Part shown: piece by piece, positions 53,763 through 62,627 of the stretch
Layout of the letters: the number at the start of each line of letters is the position of its first letter
Position numbering within the stretch: position 1 is the first letter of the stretch
NCBI GenBank assembly: GCA_017308135.1
Contig: JAFKFM010000007.1
Span: forward strand, 80,001 to 144,000
DNA length: 64,000 nucleotides
Reading direction: 5' to 3'
From: Alphaproteobacteria bacterium
GTDB taxonomy: Bacteria > Pseudomonadota > Alphaproteobacteria > CACIAM-22H2
The notes under the pieces: generated by a model
The model's database searches: none
Seen by the model: only the letters and a program-made list of their open reading frames with translations
Told to the model about the DNA's origin: nothing
Translations under genes and position numbers: made by a program

Positions 53763-54845
53763 TCACCGCAGCTTCAGCGTCGCGAGACCCGCGAGCGCCA
53801 GGATGGAGGCGATGATCCAGAAGCGGATCACGATGGTGGGTTCGGCCCAGCCCTTCTTTTCGAAGTGATGGTGCAGCGGCGCCATCAGGAACACGCGCTT
53901 GCCGGTCAGCTTGAACGACGCGACCTGCACGATGACCGACACGGCTTCCAGCACGAACAGCCCGCCGACGATGGCGAGGGTGAGTTCGTTCTTGGTGATG
54001 ACGGCGACCGTGCCGAGCGCCCCGCCCATCGACAGCGAGCCCACGTCGCCCATGAACACCATCGCGGGCGGCGCGTTGAACCACAGGAAGCCGAGGGCCG
54101 CACCGACCAAGGCCGCGCACAGCACGGCGAGCTCGCCCGAGCCGGGGACATGGTGGATCAGCAGGTAATTCGCGAACACCGCGTTGCCGGCGACGTAAGC
54201 GAAGGCCGCGAAGCAGCCTGCCGCGATCATCACCGGCACGATGGCGAGGCCGTCGAGCCCGTCGGTCAGGTTCACCGCGTTGGACGAGCCGACCATCACG
54301 AACATCGCGAAGGGGATGAAGAACATGCCGAGATCGATCAGCAGATTCTTGAAGAACGGAATCGCGAGCTGGGTGGAGAGCGGTTCGCGCGTGAGATACA
54401 CGATCCACAGCGTCGCGGCGAGCGCGATCGTGAACTGCACGGCGAGCTTCCAGCGGCCGGGCAGGCCCTTGGAATTGCGCTTGGTCAGCTTCAGGTAATC
54501 GTCGCAGAAGCCGATCGCGCCGAAGCCGAACGTCACCGTCAGCACGGCCCAGACATAGCCGTTGGAAAGATCGGCCCACAGCAGCGTCGAAATGCCCATC
54601 GATAGCAGGATCAGCACGCCGCCCATGATCGGCGTGCCGCGCTTCTTCAAATGCGTTTCGGGCGTGTCGGCGCGCACGCCGACATGCGGCTGTTTGGATT
54701 TCAGCCACCGAATGATCGGCTCGCCCAGCAGGAACGACACGACCAACGCCGTCATCACCGCCCCGCCCGACCGGAAAGTGAGGTAGCGGAACAGGTTGAA
54801 GAAGCTGATGTCGTCGGACAGCGGGACGAGGAGGTTGAAGAACAT
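53763..54845 (-). CDS. mraY: phospho-N-acetylmuramoyl-pentapeptide transferase
   Basis: A 360-residue ten-helix membrane enzyme. The catalytic Asp cluster is in GFCDDYLKL (about 112-120) and [10 protein letters not shown] (about 192-201), plus the Asp in [16 protein letters not shown] (about 323-331) is the conserved cytoplasmic loop. It joins UDP-MurNAc-pentapeptide to undecaprenyl phosphate to give lipid I. Confidence 0.98.
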   Translation of the reverse strand: MFFNLLVPLSDDISFFNLFRYLTFRSGGAVMTALVVSFLLGEPIIRWLKSKQPHVGVRADTPETHLKKRGTPIMGGVLILLSMGISTLLWADLSNGYVWAVLTVTFGFGAIGFCDDYLKLTKRNSKGLPGRWKLAVQFTIALAATLWIVYLTREPLSTQLAIPFFKNLLIDLGMFFIPFAMFVMVGSSNAVNLTDGLDGLAIVPVMIAAGCFAAFAYVAGNAVFANYLLIHHVPGSGELAVLCAALVGAALGFLWFNAPPAMVFMGDVGSLSMGGALGTVAVITKNELTLAIVGGLFVLEAVSVIVQVASFKLTGKRVFLMAPLHHHFEKKGWAEPTIVIRFWIIASILALAGLATLKLR

Positions 54846-54853
54846 CTGTTGCC

Positions 54854-56254
54854 TTACCTTCCGGCCGCTGCGCGAGGGGCGAGCGCCAGCAATGCGTCGA
54901 CGATCGGCCCCATGCGGCTGCCGAGCGACCCTTTGACGGAAACCGCGTCGCCCGCGCGAACGGCGTCGAGAACGATCGGCGCCAACGCGGCTGAGTCGAC
55001 CGCGTAGGCGCCGCGCTTATCTTCGGGCAATGCGTCGAAAAGACGGCGCATCAACGGCCCGCAGCAGAAAACGAGATCGATTTTTTCGGCCAGGATCGCT
55101 TCGGCCAAACCGGCGTGAAGCTCTTCGGCCTGGGGGCCGAGCTCGCGCATATCGCCCAGCACGGCGATGCGCCGTTTTGCGTCGGTCATCGACAAAACGG
55201 CGAAGGCCGCGCGCATCGACGGCGGCGAGGCGTTGTAGCTTTCGTCGAGCAACGCGAAACTGCCGCCGCCGGGAAGTTTCAAGTCGTGACGTGCGCCGCG
55301 GCCTTTCGGCGGTGCTGCGGTCGCGAGCGCTTCGGCCGCTTGGCGCCAATCCGCACCCAGTGCATGGGCACCCAGCAGCACGGCGAGCGAATTCAGCGCC
55401 CAATGCTTGCCGGGCGCACCCACGCGCCACGTGGCGCGCGTGCCCAGGAAATCGGCCGTGACGGTCGAGCCGCCGGCATCGCCATTCCAATCGATCAGCC
55501 GCGCATCGGCGCCGGCTTGCGTGCCGAAGCTCAACACGCCGCGCCAATTGAACAGATGGGCGGCCTTGGCGAGCGTTTCGAAATAGCGATTGTCGAAGGG
55601 CAACACGGCGGTCTCGCCGCCCTGGCCCGTCTCGAAAATCTCGGCTTTTGCACGAGCGACGCCGTCGATCCCGTCGGGGAAATATTCGGCGTGGACCGCT
55701 TCGACCGTCGTGACAATCGCCACATGCGGGGCGACCATCGCGGTCAAGGGTGCGATCTCGCGCGCGTGGTTCATGCCGATTTCGAACACCGCGTAGCGCG
55801 CATCCGCCGGCATGCGCGCGAGCGTGACCGGCACACCGATATGGTTGTTGAACGACGCGGTTGCCGCATGCGTCGCGGCTTGCTTGCCGAGAACGAGGGC
55901 GAGGCCTTCCTTGGTCGACGTCTTGCCGACCGAGCCAGTGACCGCGACGATGCGCGCCTTCGAACGCGCGCGCGCCGCGACACCCATTCGGCCGAGCGCG
56001 TCGAGCGTATCGCCGACGACGAGTTGCGGGCCGCTCGCCGCGATCTCACGCGACACCAACGCCGCCGCCGCCCCTTGGGCGAAAGCGGCGCGCACGAAAT
56101 CGTGGCCGTCTTTTTCGGCCTTCAACGCGACGAATAGATCGCCCGCTTTCAGCGTGCGCGTATCGATGGAAATGCCGCTGGCGGCCCATGCCGCACCCGC
56201 CAAGCGCCCGCCGGTCGCCGTCGCCGCATCGCTTGAGGTCCAGAGGGCGCTCAT
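54854..56254 (-). CDS. murF: UDP-MurNAc-tripeptide--D-Ala-D-Ala ligase
   Basis: A 466-residue Mur ligase. The P-loop is [12 protein letters not shown] (about 105-116), [10 protein letters not shown] (about 138-147) follows, and [13 protein letters not shown] (about 330-342) is the C-terminal signature. It attaches the D-Ala-D-Ala made by Ddl. ATG 56254 overlaps the murE stop by ATGA. Confidence 0.97.
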   Translation of the reverse strand: MSALWTSSDAATATGGRLAGAAWAASGISIDTRTLKAGDLFVALKAEKDGHDFVRAAFAQGAAAALVSREIAASGPQLVVGDTLDALGRMGVAARARSKARIVAVTGSVGKTSTKEGLALVLGKQAATHAATASFNNHIGVPVTLARMPADARYAVFEIGMNHAREIAPLTAMVAPHVAIVTTVEAVHAEYFPDGIDGVARAKAEIFETGQGGETAVLPFDNRYFETLAKAAHLFNWRGVLSFGTQAGADARLIDWNGDAGGSTVTADFLGTRATWRVGAPGKHWALNSLAVLLGAHALGADWRQAAEALATAAPPKGRGARHDLKLPGGGSFALLDESYNASPPSMRAAFAVLSMTDAKRRIAVLGDMRELGPQAEELHAGLAEAILAEKIDLVFCCGPLMRRLFDALPEDKRGAYAVDSAALAPIVLDAVRAGDAVSVKGSLGSRMGPIVDALLALAPRAAAGR

Positions 56255-57714
56255 GCGGCAACCCCGTCGGCCAGTGCTATGGCTTTGCGCGCTTCGTCGC
56301 GGTCGTCGAAGGGCAAAACCTTGTCGCCGACGATCTGGCCGGTCTCGTGGCCCTTGCCGCAAATCGCCAGCACGTCGCCTGCTTCCAGCGCGGCGACAGC
56401 ATCGCGGATCGCGATTTCGCGCGGGGCGATTTCGATCGCGCCGGGCGCTTGCGCCAACACGGCGGCGCGGATCGCGGCGGGATCTTCGGAGCGCGGATTG
56501 TCGTCGGTGACGATCACGCGATCGGCATTCTCGACCGCGATCTTGCCCATCATCGGGCGTTTGCCCGCATCGCGATCGCCGCCGCAGCCGACGACGACAT
56601 GAAGCTTGCCGGTCACATGCGGGCGCAACGCTTCCAGCACGGTCGCGAGCGCGCCGGGCTTATGCGCGTAATCGACATAGATTGCAGCACCGTTCTTGCG
56701 CACGCCCGCGCGTTCCAAACGGCCGGGCACGCCTTGCAGCTTGGTCAGCGCCTGCAAGGCTTCATGCGGCGCGGCGCCGGTGCCGACGACGAGACCGAGT
56801 GCGGCGAGCGCGTTCATCGCCTGGAACGCGCCGGCCAGCGGCAGCACGAAGCTTTGCTTCACGCCGTAGGCTTCGATTTCGATCGCCTGGCCTTGCGGCA
56901 GCGGCGTCGCCGAAATCAGCCGCAGTTCCTTGCCGTGGCGGCCATAGGTGACGACGCGCAGATCGCGCGCGTCGCACGCGGCGCGCAACTGCGCGTATTC
57001 GGGAATGTCGGCGTTCAGCACGGCGACGGCGCCGCGCGGCAGCAGCGTATCGAACAAACGCCGCTTGGCGGCGAGATAGCTCGCCATATCGCCGTGATAG
57101 TCGAGATGGTCGCGGCTCAAATTCGTGAAGGCGGCGGCCTTCAGCGTGACGCCGTCGAGGCGATGCTGATCGATGCCGTGGCTCGACGCTTCGAGCGCCA
57201 CGTTGTCGATGCCCGCAAGCGCAAGCTCGGCCATATCCTTGTGCAGCGCCGCCGGATCGGGCGTGGTCAGCGAGCCGTAGCGCTCGAAATCCGGCCCGAC
57301 GATGCCGAGCGTGCCCATGCTCGCGGCTTTGCGGCCCAGGATCGCCCAGATCTGGCGCGCGAAGGCGGCGACCGAGGTTTTGCCGCTCGTTCCCGTGACC
57401 GCGACGATCGTCGCGGGCTGGGCGGCGTAGAAGCGCGCGGCCGTGCGCGCGAAGGCGCGGCGCGGATTTTTGGCGGCGAGATAGGGAATGCCGGCAGGAA
57501 GATCCAGGCCGGGTGCGGCGAGGATCGCGGCGGCACCCTTACGTAAGGCATCGCCCACATAGGCGCGGCCATCCTGCTTCGCGCCCGACAACGCGGCGAA
57601 CAGAAAGCCCTTCGTCACCGCGCGCGAATCCGCCGTCACGCCCGCGATCGCGGGGTCAAGCCCGGCGGCGTTCAGCAGTTCGATCTCGGGGTCGAGAAGC
57701 AGGCTCAAGCGCAT
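56251..57714 (-). CDS. murE: UDP-MurNAc-dipeptide--meso-diaminopimelate ligase
   Basis: A 487-residue Mur ligase. The P-loop is VTGTSGKTS (about 105-113). DDNPRSEDP (about 398-406) contains the DNPR motif that selects meso-diaminopimelate over lysine, so the wall is of the meso-DAP type normal for Gram-negatives. It follows ftsI by 5 nt. Confidence 0.97.
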   Translation of the reverse strand: MRLSLLLDPEIELLNAAGLDPAIAGVTADSRAVTKGFLFAALSGAKQDGRAYVGDALRKGAAAILAAPGLDLPAGIPYLAAKNPRRAFARTAARFYAAQPATIVAVTGTSGKTSVAAFARQIWAILGRKAASMGTLGIVGPDFERYGSLTTPDPAALHKDMAELALAGIDNVALEASSHGIDQHRLDGVTLKAAAFTNLSRDHLDYHGDMASYLAAKRRLFDTLLPRGAVAVLNADIPEYAQLRAACDARDLRVVTYGRHGKELRLISATPLPQGQAIEIEAYGVKQSFVLPLAGAFQAMNALAALGLVVGTGAAPHEALQALTKLQGVPGRLERAGVRKNGAAIYVDYAHKPGALATVLEALRPHVTGKLHVVVGCGGDRDAGKRPMMGKIAVENADRVIVTDDNPRSEDPAAIRAAVLAQAPGAIEIAPREIAIRDAVAALEAGDVLAICGKGHETGQIVGDKVLPFDDRDEARKAIALADGVAA

Positions 57715-57719
57715 CGCCC

Positions 57720-59426
57720 CTACCGGAGATTGGCTGCGGCGAGCAGCGGCTTGGTGAGATCGACGGGAAGATCCTCGGTCGGCGCCACGCCCAGGATCGG
57801 GGCGACGCGCGCGATGATGCGCCCGGCCGTGGGCGCCGAAACGACGCCGCCGGTCGCGTAGCCGCCGGTGTCGCGACGGCCCTGCGGCTCGTCGACCATC
57901 ACCAGCAGCACGTAGCGCGGCTTATGCGCCGGGAAGGACCCGAAGAACGACGAGATACGTGCGTTCTTCTTGTAGCCGCCATTGGCCTGGACCTTTTCGG
58001 CCGTGCCCGTCTTGCCGCCGACGAAATAGCCCGGCACTTCGGCGGTCCTGCCGGAACCCTTTTCGGCGTTGAAGCGCAGCAATTGGTTGAGCATGTCCGA
58101 CGCGCGCTGGCTCATCACGCGTTCGCCCTGCACGGCGGTCGCGTCGTCGCGCGCCAAAATGGTGGGGGCGCGATAGATGCCGCCATCGACCGCGGCCGCA
58201 CCCGCCGCGACCAGCTGCATGGGCGATACCGAAATGCCGTGGCCGAAGGAAATCGTCAGCATGTTGATCTCGCGCCACGGGCGCGGGATCAGCGGATGGC
58301 CGATTTCCGGCAATTCGATGGGCGAGGGCTTGAGGAAGCCGAGCCGGTCGAGGAATTCGCGCTGGCGCGTCGGGCCCACTTGCAGCGACATGCGCAGCGC
58401 GCCGAGGTTGGACGAATAGATGAAAACCTCGGGCGTCGTCAGCCAGCGATTCTTGCCCTTGAAGTCGGAGATCGTGAATCGGCCGATCTGATAGGGGCGG
58501 CTGGCGTCGAAGGAATCGGTCATGCGCAGGACGCCGTAATCGAAGCCCATCGCGACCGTGAACATCTTGAACGTCGAGCCCATCTCGTAGGCGCCGAGCG
58601 TGTTGCGGTTGAACCGCGCATCGGCGTCGGCCAGGCCCGGCGCGTTGGAATCGAAATCGGGCAGCGAGACCATCGAGATGACTTCGCCGGTCGTCACGTC
58701 CATCATCACCGACATGCCGCCGATGGCGTTGAAGTTCTGGATCGTGTGCTGCAATTCCTCGCGCACGGCGTGCTGCACGCGCACGTCGATCGACAGGCGC
58801 AACGGCTCGTTCGAGGTTTTCAGGCGCTCGTCGAAGCTTTGCTCGACGCCCGCCAAGCCGCGATTGTCGACGTCGGAGAAGCCGACGACATGCGAGGTGA
58901 GATTGCCGTGCGGATAGACGCGGCGTTCCTCGCGCTGGAAGAACAGGCCCGGAATGCCCAGGCGGTTGACTTCGAATTGCTGGCGCGGCGTGAGGTTGCG
59001 GCGGATCCACACGAAGGAGCGGTTCTCGCCGGACAGGCGGTCGCGCAATTGCTTCTCGTCGATCCCCGGCAGCGTCGCGGCAAGGCGCCGCGCCGCATCG
59101 GCCGCGTTCGCGATCATCTGCGGATTGGCGTAGAGCGATTGCGTCGCCAGCGACGTCGCCAGCAGCACGCCGTTGCGGTCGACGATGTCGGCGCGCGCGA
59201 GTTCCAGCGGTCCGGTGGCGGGTGCCCGCGCCGCGCGCGGTTCGCGCGCTTCGGATAGCAGCGTCACGTCGACGAGGCGCACGCCGACCACCGCGAAGCA
59301 CACGGCGAACAGGATGCCGCCGATGACGAGGCGATGGCGCGCCGTCTCCATCGATTGCTTGGCCGCACTTTCCACCCGCAGACGGGCGGGGAAGCCGCGC
59401 ACGATGTCGAGGAAGTTCGTCGCCAT
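57720..59426 (-). CDS. ftsI: penicillin-binding protein, septal transpeptidase FtsI (PBP3)
   Basis: A 568-residue class B PBP. One membrane helix (about 32-52), a dimerisation domain, then the transpeptidase with STFK (catalytic Ser about 288), SSN (about 341-343) and KTGTAEK (about 477-483). It cross-links septal peptidoglycan. Its start overlaps the ftsL stop by one base. Confidence 0.97.
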   Translation of the reverse strand: MATNFLDIVRGFPARLRVESAAKQSMETARHRLVIGGILFAVCFAVVGVRLVDVTLLSEAREPRAARAPATGPLELARADIVDRNGVLLATSLATQSLYANPQMIANAADAARRLAATLPGIDEKQLRDRLSGENRSFVWIRRNLTPRQQFEVNRLGIPGLFFQREERRVYPHGNLTSHVVGFSDVDNRGLAGVEQSFDERLKTSNEPLRLSIDVRVQHAVREELQHTIQNFNAIGGMSVMMDVTTGEVISMVSLPDFDSNAPGLADADARFNRNTLGAYEMGSTFKMFTVAMGFDYGVLRMTDSFDASRPYQIGRFTISDFKGKNRWLTTPEVFIYSSNLGALRMSLQVGPTRQREFLDRLGFLKPSPIELPEIGHPLIPRPWREINMLTISFGHGISVSPMQLVAAGAAAVDGGIYRAPTILARDDATAVQGERVMSQRASDMLNQLLRFNAEKGSGRTAEVPGYFVGGKTGTAEKVQANGGYKKNARISSFFGSFPAHKPRYVLLVMVDEPQGRRDTGGYATGGVVSAPTAGRIIARVAPILGVAPTEDLPVDLTKPLLAAANLR

Positions 59427-59752
59427 CAGCGCCGCTCCTGCGCGATCGCGCGCGGCTGGGCCGTCGGGACTTGCGGCGATTGCGCGGGCACGGCGTCGAC
59501 GCGGCCGAACTGGCCGGGCTTCATCGGCTGAAGGTCAAGATGACGCTCGGCCAAGGCTTGCAGGCGCTTGGGCTGGTTCACCAGACTCCATTCCGCGCGC
59601 AGCACGTGGATCGATTCCTGTTCCTGCACGATCGCGCGGTTGAGGCGCGCAAGCTCGCGCTCCTGCGCGATGACTTCGTGCTTGATCTGATAGAGCGCCA
59701 AGGCACCCGCACCCGCGATCAGAATCCACAGCAGGGTGACGAAGCGGCTCAT
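59426..59752 (-). CDS. ftsL: cell division protein FtsL
   Basis: A 108-residue bitopic protein. A membrane helix (FVTLLWILIAGAGALALYQI, about 4-23) is followed by a coiled coil (about 28-60) and LVNQPKRLQALAERHLDLQP, the typical FtsL end region. It forms the FtsQLB regulator of septal synthesis. Identification rests on position between rsmH and ftsI plus this layout, since FtsL is poorly conserved in sequence. Confidence 0.9.
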   Translation of the reverse strand: MSRFVTLLWILIAGAGALALYQIKHEVIAQERELARLNRAIVQEQESIHVLRAEWSLVNQPKRLQALAERHLDLQPMKPGQFGRVDAVPAQSPQVPTAQPRAIAQERR

Positions 59753-60696
59753 GCGGCTTCACCCCAGGCGGGCGCGTTCGTGCGTTCGGCGACGCGCAAC
59801 ATGGCGGAGCGCGCGCGCGGATTGCGCGCGGTCTCGGCCTCGCTCGGCTTCACGCCTTTACGTTCGACCAGCTTGAACGACGGCGCACGCTCCACCCCGC
59901 GCGACGGCAGATGGCGCGAGCCGCGATCTTCGTTGCCGGCGCGGCGCTTCAGGAAGCGTTTGACCGCGCGGTCTTCCAGCGAATGGAAGGACACGACCGC
60001 GAGGCGTCCGCCGGGTTTCAGCAAACGCTCGGCGGCGGCGAGGCCGCGCGCGAGTTCGCCCAATTCGTCGTTCGCCGCCATGCGCAAAGCTTGGAACGTG
60101 CGCGTCGCGGGATCGATGCCGTCCTTCGAGCGCGGCACGCAAGACCGCACGATCTCGGCGAGTTCCGACGTGCGCTCGATCCGCTTCAGGCCACGCGCCT
60201 TGACGATGTTCTTGGCGACGCGCCGCGCGTGGCGTTCGTCGCCCAATTCGTGGATCGCGTCGGCCAAATCGCGCTCGGGCCAGTCGTTGACGATGTCCGC
60301 CGCCGACAGGCCGGCTTTTTCCATGCGCATGTCGAGCGGCCCGTCGGCGCGGAAGGAAAAGCCGCGCGCCGCGTCGTCGATCTGCGGCGAGGACACGCCC
60401 AGATCCAGCGCGATGCCGTCGAGGTCGCGTTCGGGCGACAGCTTGTCCATCTCGCCGAAGCGGCCTTCGACCAGCGTGAGCCGTTCGCCGTACTTCGCCT
60501 TCAACGGCGCGCCGCGCGCGATCGCTTCGGGATCGCGATCGAAGGCGACGAGCTTGCAATCGGCGGCGTCGAGGATCGCGGTCGAATAGCCGCCGGCGCC
60601 GAACGTGCCGTCGAGATAGACGCCGCCGTTCTTGATCGCCAAGGCGGCCAACACCTCGGCGAGCATCACGGGCACGTGGATTTGCGGCTGCGTCAT
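59749..60696 (-). CDS. rsmH: 16S rRNA (cytosine-1402-N4) methyltransferase
   Basis: A 315-residue SAM-dependent enzyme, formerly MraW. HVPVMLAEVL (about 7-16), the SAM loop DGTFGAGGYS (about 29-38), LDLGVSSPQID (about 96-106) and SFHSLEDR (about 232-239) are all present. It methylates C1402 in the ribosomal P site. ATG 60696 overlaps the mraZ stop by ATGA. Confidence 0.97.
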   Translation of the reverse strand: MTQPQIHVPVMLAEVLAALAIKNGGVYLDGTFGAGGYSTAILDAADCKLVAFDRDPEAIARGAPLKAKYGERLTLVEGRFGEMDKLSPERDLDGIALDLGVSSPQIDDAARGFSFRADGPLDMRMEKAGLSAADIVNDWPERDLADAIHELGDERHARRVAKNIVKARGLKRIERTSELAEIVRSCVPRSKDGIDPATRTFQALRMAANDELGELARGLAAAERLLKPGGRLAVVSFHSLEDRAVKRFLKRRAGNEDRGSRHLPSRGVERAPSFKLVERKGVKPSEAETARNPRARSAMLRVAERTNAPAWGEAA

Positions 60697-61133
60697 GCCG
60701 GTCCGCCGCCCAAAATCGCGCGGCGCTTTTCCGCTTGGTCGGCGGCGAAGGCCTCGGGATTCCAGATTTCGAAGAATTGGATGCGGCCGGCGAACACGGC
60801 GGTTTCGCCGAGCGCGCAATGCGCGATCAGCGCTTCGGGAAGGCCGACACGGCCTTCGGAATCGATCTGCAAGGCGACCAAATCGGCGGCCAGAATCGCG
60901 GCATGGTCCAGGGACGAGGGACGAAACGCCGCGAGCGGATCCGCGTTTTGGCCGATTTTGGCGAGGACGTCGGCACCGATTGCGCGCACCGCTTTCAGGC
61001 CGGAAAGCGGCAGCACATTGAGACCTTCTTCGCCTTTTGCAGACATGACGGCACGGAAATCGGCCGGAACGGAGACGCGCCCCTTCCGATCGATCTTGAA
61101 CGTATAGGTCGAAATGAACGCGGATTTGGCCAT
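60693..61133 (-). CDS. mraZ: transcriptional regulator MraZ
   Basis: A 146-residue protein with two SpoVT/AbrB-like halves, each with the DxxxR hallmark: DRKGRVSVPADFR (about 15-27) and DSEGRVGLPEALI (about 91-103). MraZ forms a ring and represses the dcw promoter by binding repeated TGGG sites. ATG 61133 is chosen because AKSAFISTYTFKID is the normal opening; the longer frame runs through the operator region. It is the first gene of the dcw cluster. Confidence 0.96.
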   Translation of the reverse strand: MAKSAFISTYTFKIDRKGRVSVPADFRAVMSAKGEEGLNVLPLSGLKAVRAIGADVLAKIGQNADPLAAFRPSSLDHAAILAADLVALQIDSEGRVGLPEALIAHCALGETAVFAGRIQFFEIWNPEAFAADQAEKRRAILGGGPA

Positions 61134-61245
61134 CGCCCGCGTTGACCCTCTCGTGCCGTCCCCATTGTTCAACCCATTGGAAAGACGAGGAGTTTTCTTC
61201 CCTTTGGGGTCCCCCGTTACCTGCCTTCGCGAAAGGCGGTTTTCG

Positions 61246-61290
61246 TGGGACAATATGGGATATCATGGGTGTATATGGGCGTCAACGGGC
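61246..61290. promoter_or_regulatory. MraZ box array over the dcw promoter
   Basis: On the plus strand TGGGA (61246), TGGGA (61256), TGGGT (61266), TGGGC (61276) and a weaker CGGGC (61286) repeat every 10 bp with 5-nt spacers, the form bound by MraZ. On the minus strand a -35 TTGACG (61285-61280) lies inside the array, with a weak -10 candidate TATCCC 17 bp further (61262-61257). Binding would therefore cover the promoter. The array ends 113 bp upstream of the mraZ start. Confidence 0.85.
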
Positions 61291-61423
61291 TAAGTGCTTG
61301 TTTTGTAATGGACACGGTCTGTTCTCTCGAGGCGCGACGCCGCCAAATTTACCGAAAATTGGGAACAAGCCCCCTGACCCTAGTGGGGCTTTGGGGCGAT
61401 ACCGCGATCAGAATGTGGAAAAA

Positions 61424-61836
61424 GCCAGACGGCCTGTAAGCCGGGTTCTGTGACGCCCGTTGCCGGACGACGACGACCATTCCTCTAGGACCGCCATTGC
61501 TGGCGGCCTCAAGCAACCGACCCGGGCGGCGGTCCGGAAACCGACCTGCGAAGGTTGCCCTTCGCGTGCCGCCCCTATTTGGTCTTGCTCCGGGTGGGGT
61601 TTGCCATGCCGTCCGCGTTGCCGCGTCCGCGGTGGTCTCTTACACCACCGTTTCACCCTTACCGGCCTGGTTTGCGCGAAGTCCAACCCCGCGCACGCCC
61701 GGCTTTGGCGGTCTTTCTCTGTTGCACTGTCCCTGGGCTCGCGCCCGCCGGGCGTTACCCGGCACCCTTATCTCCGTGGAGCCCGGACTTTCCTCGCGAT
61801 GCGCGAAGCACCCCGCGGTCGTCCGGCCGTCTGGCG
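61424..61836 (-). ncRNA. rnpB: RNase P RNA (bacterial type A)
   Basis: The minus strand carries the standard landmarks: GAGGAAAGTCCGGGCTCCA near the 5' end, GTGCAACAGAAAG in the middle and ACAGAACCCGGCTTAC at the 3' end. The ends pair exactly as helix P1, GCCAGACGGCC (61835-61825) with GGCCGTCTGGC (61434-61424). TTTTT follows the 3' end. The RNA of about 413 nt is the catalytic part of RNase P that matures tRNA 5' ends. Open frames here are not genes. Confidence 0.97.
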
Positions 61837-61841
61837 GGGCG

Positions 61842-61871
61842 GATATGCGCGCGTTTGGCCCGCAGCGTCAA
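61842..61871 (-). promoter_or_regulatory. rnpB promoter embedded in the end of hicB
   Basis: On the minus strand -35 TTGACG (61871-61866), 18-bp spacer, -10 CATATC (61847-61842). The expected start is near 61835, which is exactly the first base of helix P1. The hicB stop codon TGA (61870-61868) lies within the -35 box. Confidence 0.6.
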
Positions 61872-62329
61872 CCCGCGCGACGGCGCTTGGGCTTGGCTTT
61901 GGATTTCGCGGCGGGAGCGGAGTGGCGCGCCGAGCGCGTCGCGTCGTCGCGGATCAACGCGGCGATATAGCCCGAGCGCGTATAACCGCGCGCCGTCGCC
62001 TTACGGTCGGCCAGCGCCACGATCCCTTCGTCGAGACTGATATTGAGCCGCACCGTGCGGCCGGAAATCTCGGCGGGGATCAACACGCGCGCGACTTCCC
62101 GCACTTCGGGATCGACCTCGATGTCTTCGAAAGGCGACGGTTCGGGAATGGGGTCGTTATCCGCCGCCATGCCCGAGAGATGCAGATTCAACGCTTCATG
62201 CGCGTTGCCGATCGCTTCGTCGATCGTGTCGCCGCCGCTTGCGCAGCCGGGCAGGTCCGGGAAAAACACGCTGTAACCCGGCGTGTCGCCGCCTTCGATA
62301 ATCGCGATATAGGCTTTCGTCGCATTCAT
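61868..62329 (-). CDS. hicB: HicB-type antitoxin
   Basis: A 153-residue antitoxin. The N-terminal half is the degenerate RNase H fold typical of HicB (YIAIIEGGDTPGYSVFFPDL, about 7-26, and DTIDEAIGNAHEALNLHL). The C-terminal part (VRLNISLDEGIVALADRKAT, about 93-112) is a ribbon-helix-helix-like DNA-binding domain. A Lys/Arg-rich tail follows. It binds and blocks HicA and represses the operon. Its start overlaps the hicA stop by one base (TGATG). The rnpB RNA begins 32 nt after its stop. Confidence 0.92.
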   Translation of the reverse strand: MNATKAYIAIIEGGDTPGYSVFFPDLPGCASGGDTIDEAIGNAHEALNLHLSGMAADNDPIPEPSPFEDIEVDPEVREVARVLIPAEISGRTVRLNISLDEGIVALADRKATARGYTRSGYIAALIRDDATRSARHSAPAAKSKAKPKRRRAG

Positions 62330-62523
62330 CAGCGTAACTTCAATCCCGCTTGACGCTCGATGCTTTTGAGCGTGCCGATCCGGATATCCTTATCCGGATG
62401 TTTGACCGTCACCTTGCCCGGCTTCGTCGGATGCTTGAATTGGGCGTGGCTGCCGGTTTGACCGACTTGGAACCATCCGTCGTCCGTCAGGGCGCGGATA
62501 ACCTCTTTGCTGGAAGGGGGCAT
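62329..62523 (-). CDS. hicA: HicA-type mRNA interferase toxin
   Basis: A 64-residue toxin of the double-stranded RNA-binding fold. The catalytic His26 is in TGSHAQFKH, and KVTVKHPDKDIRIGTLKSI (about 37-55) is the rest of the fold. HicA cuts mRNA independent of the ribosome when free of HicB. The toxin-first order is usual for this family. All key residues are intact, so the pair looks functional. Confidence 0.93.
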   Translation of the reverse strand: MPPSSKEVIRALTDDGWFQVGQTGSHAQFKHPTKPGKVTVKHPDKDIRIGTLKSIERQAGLKLR

Positions 62524-62598
62524 CGCTGACTACCTTCTATTTGTCGGTCTCTCATATCCCTGGCCCCTCCAATCCCGTGTCAGCGGGTCGCGATGTAA

Positions 62599-62627
62599 AA
62601 AATACACATACATAAAAATTGTGTCAA
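62599..62627 (-). promoter_or_regulatory. hicAB promoter embedded in the end of the Rieske gene
   Basis: On the minus strand -35 TTGACA (62627-62622, perfect consensus), 17-bp spacer, -10 TATTTT (62604-62599). The stretch 62595-62620 is markedly AT-rich compared with its surroundings. The stop codon TGA of the Rieske gene (62626-62624) lies inside the -35 box. The leader to hicA would be about 70 nt. Confidence 0.7.

Noticed and set aside
61368-61390. Hairpin AGCCCC/GGGGCT as rnpB terminator
   Set aside because: Only 6 bp with an 11-nt loop and no T-run; the T5 directly after helix P1 is the better 3' signal.
61460-62353. Plus-strand open frames over rnpB and hicB
   Set aside because: They are antisense to a well-defined RNase P RNA and to hicB.
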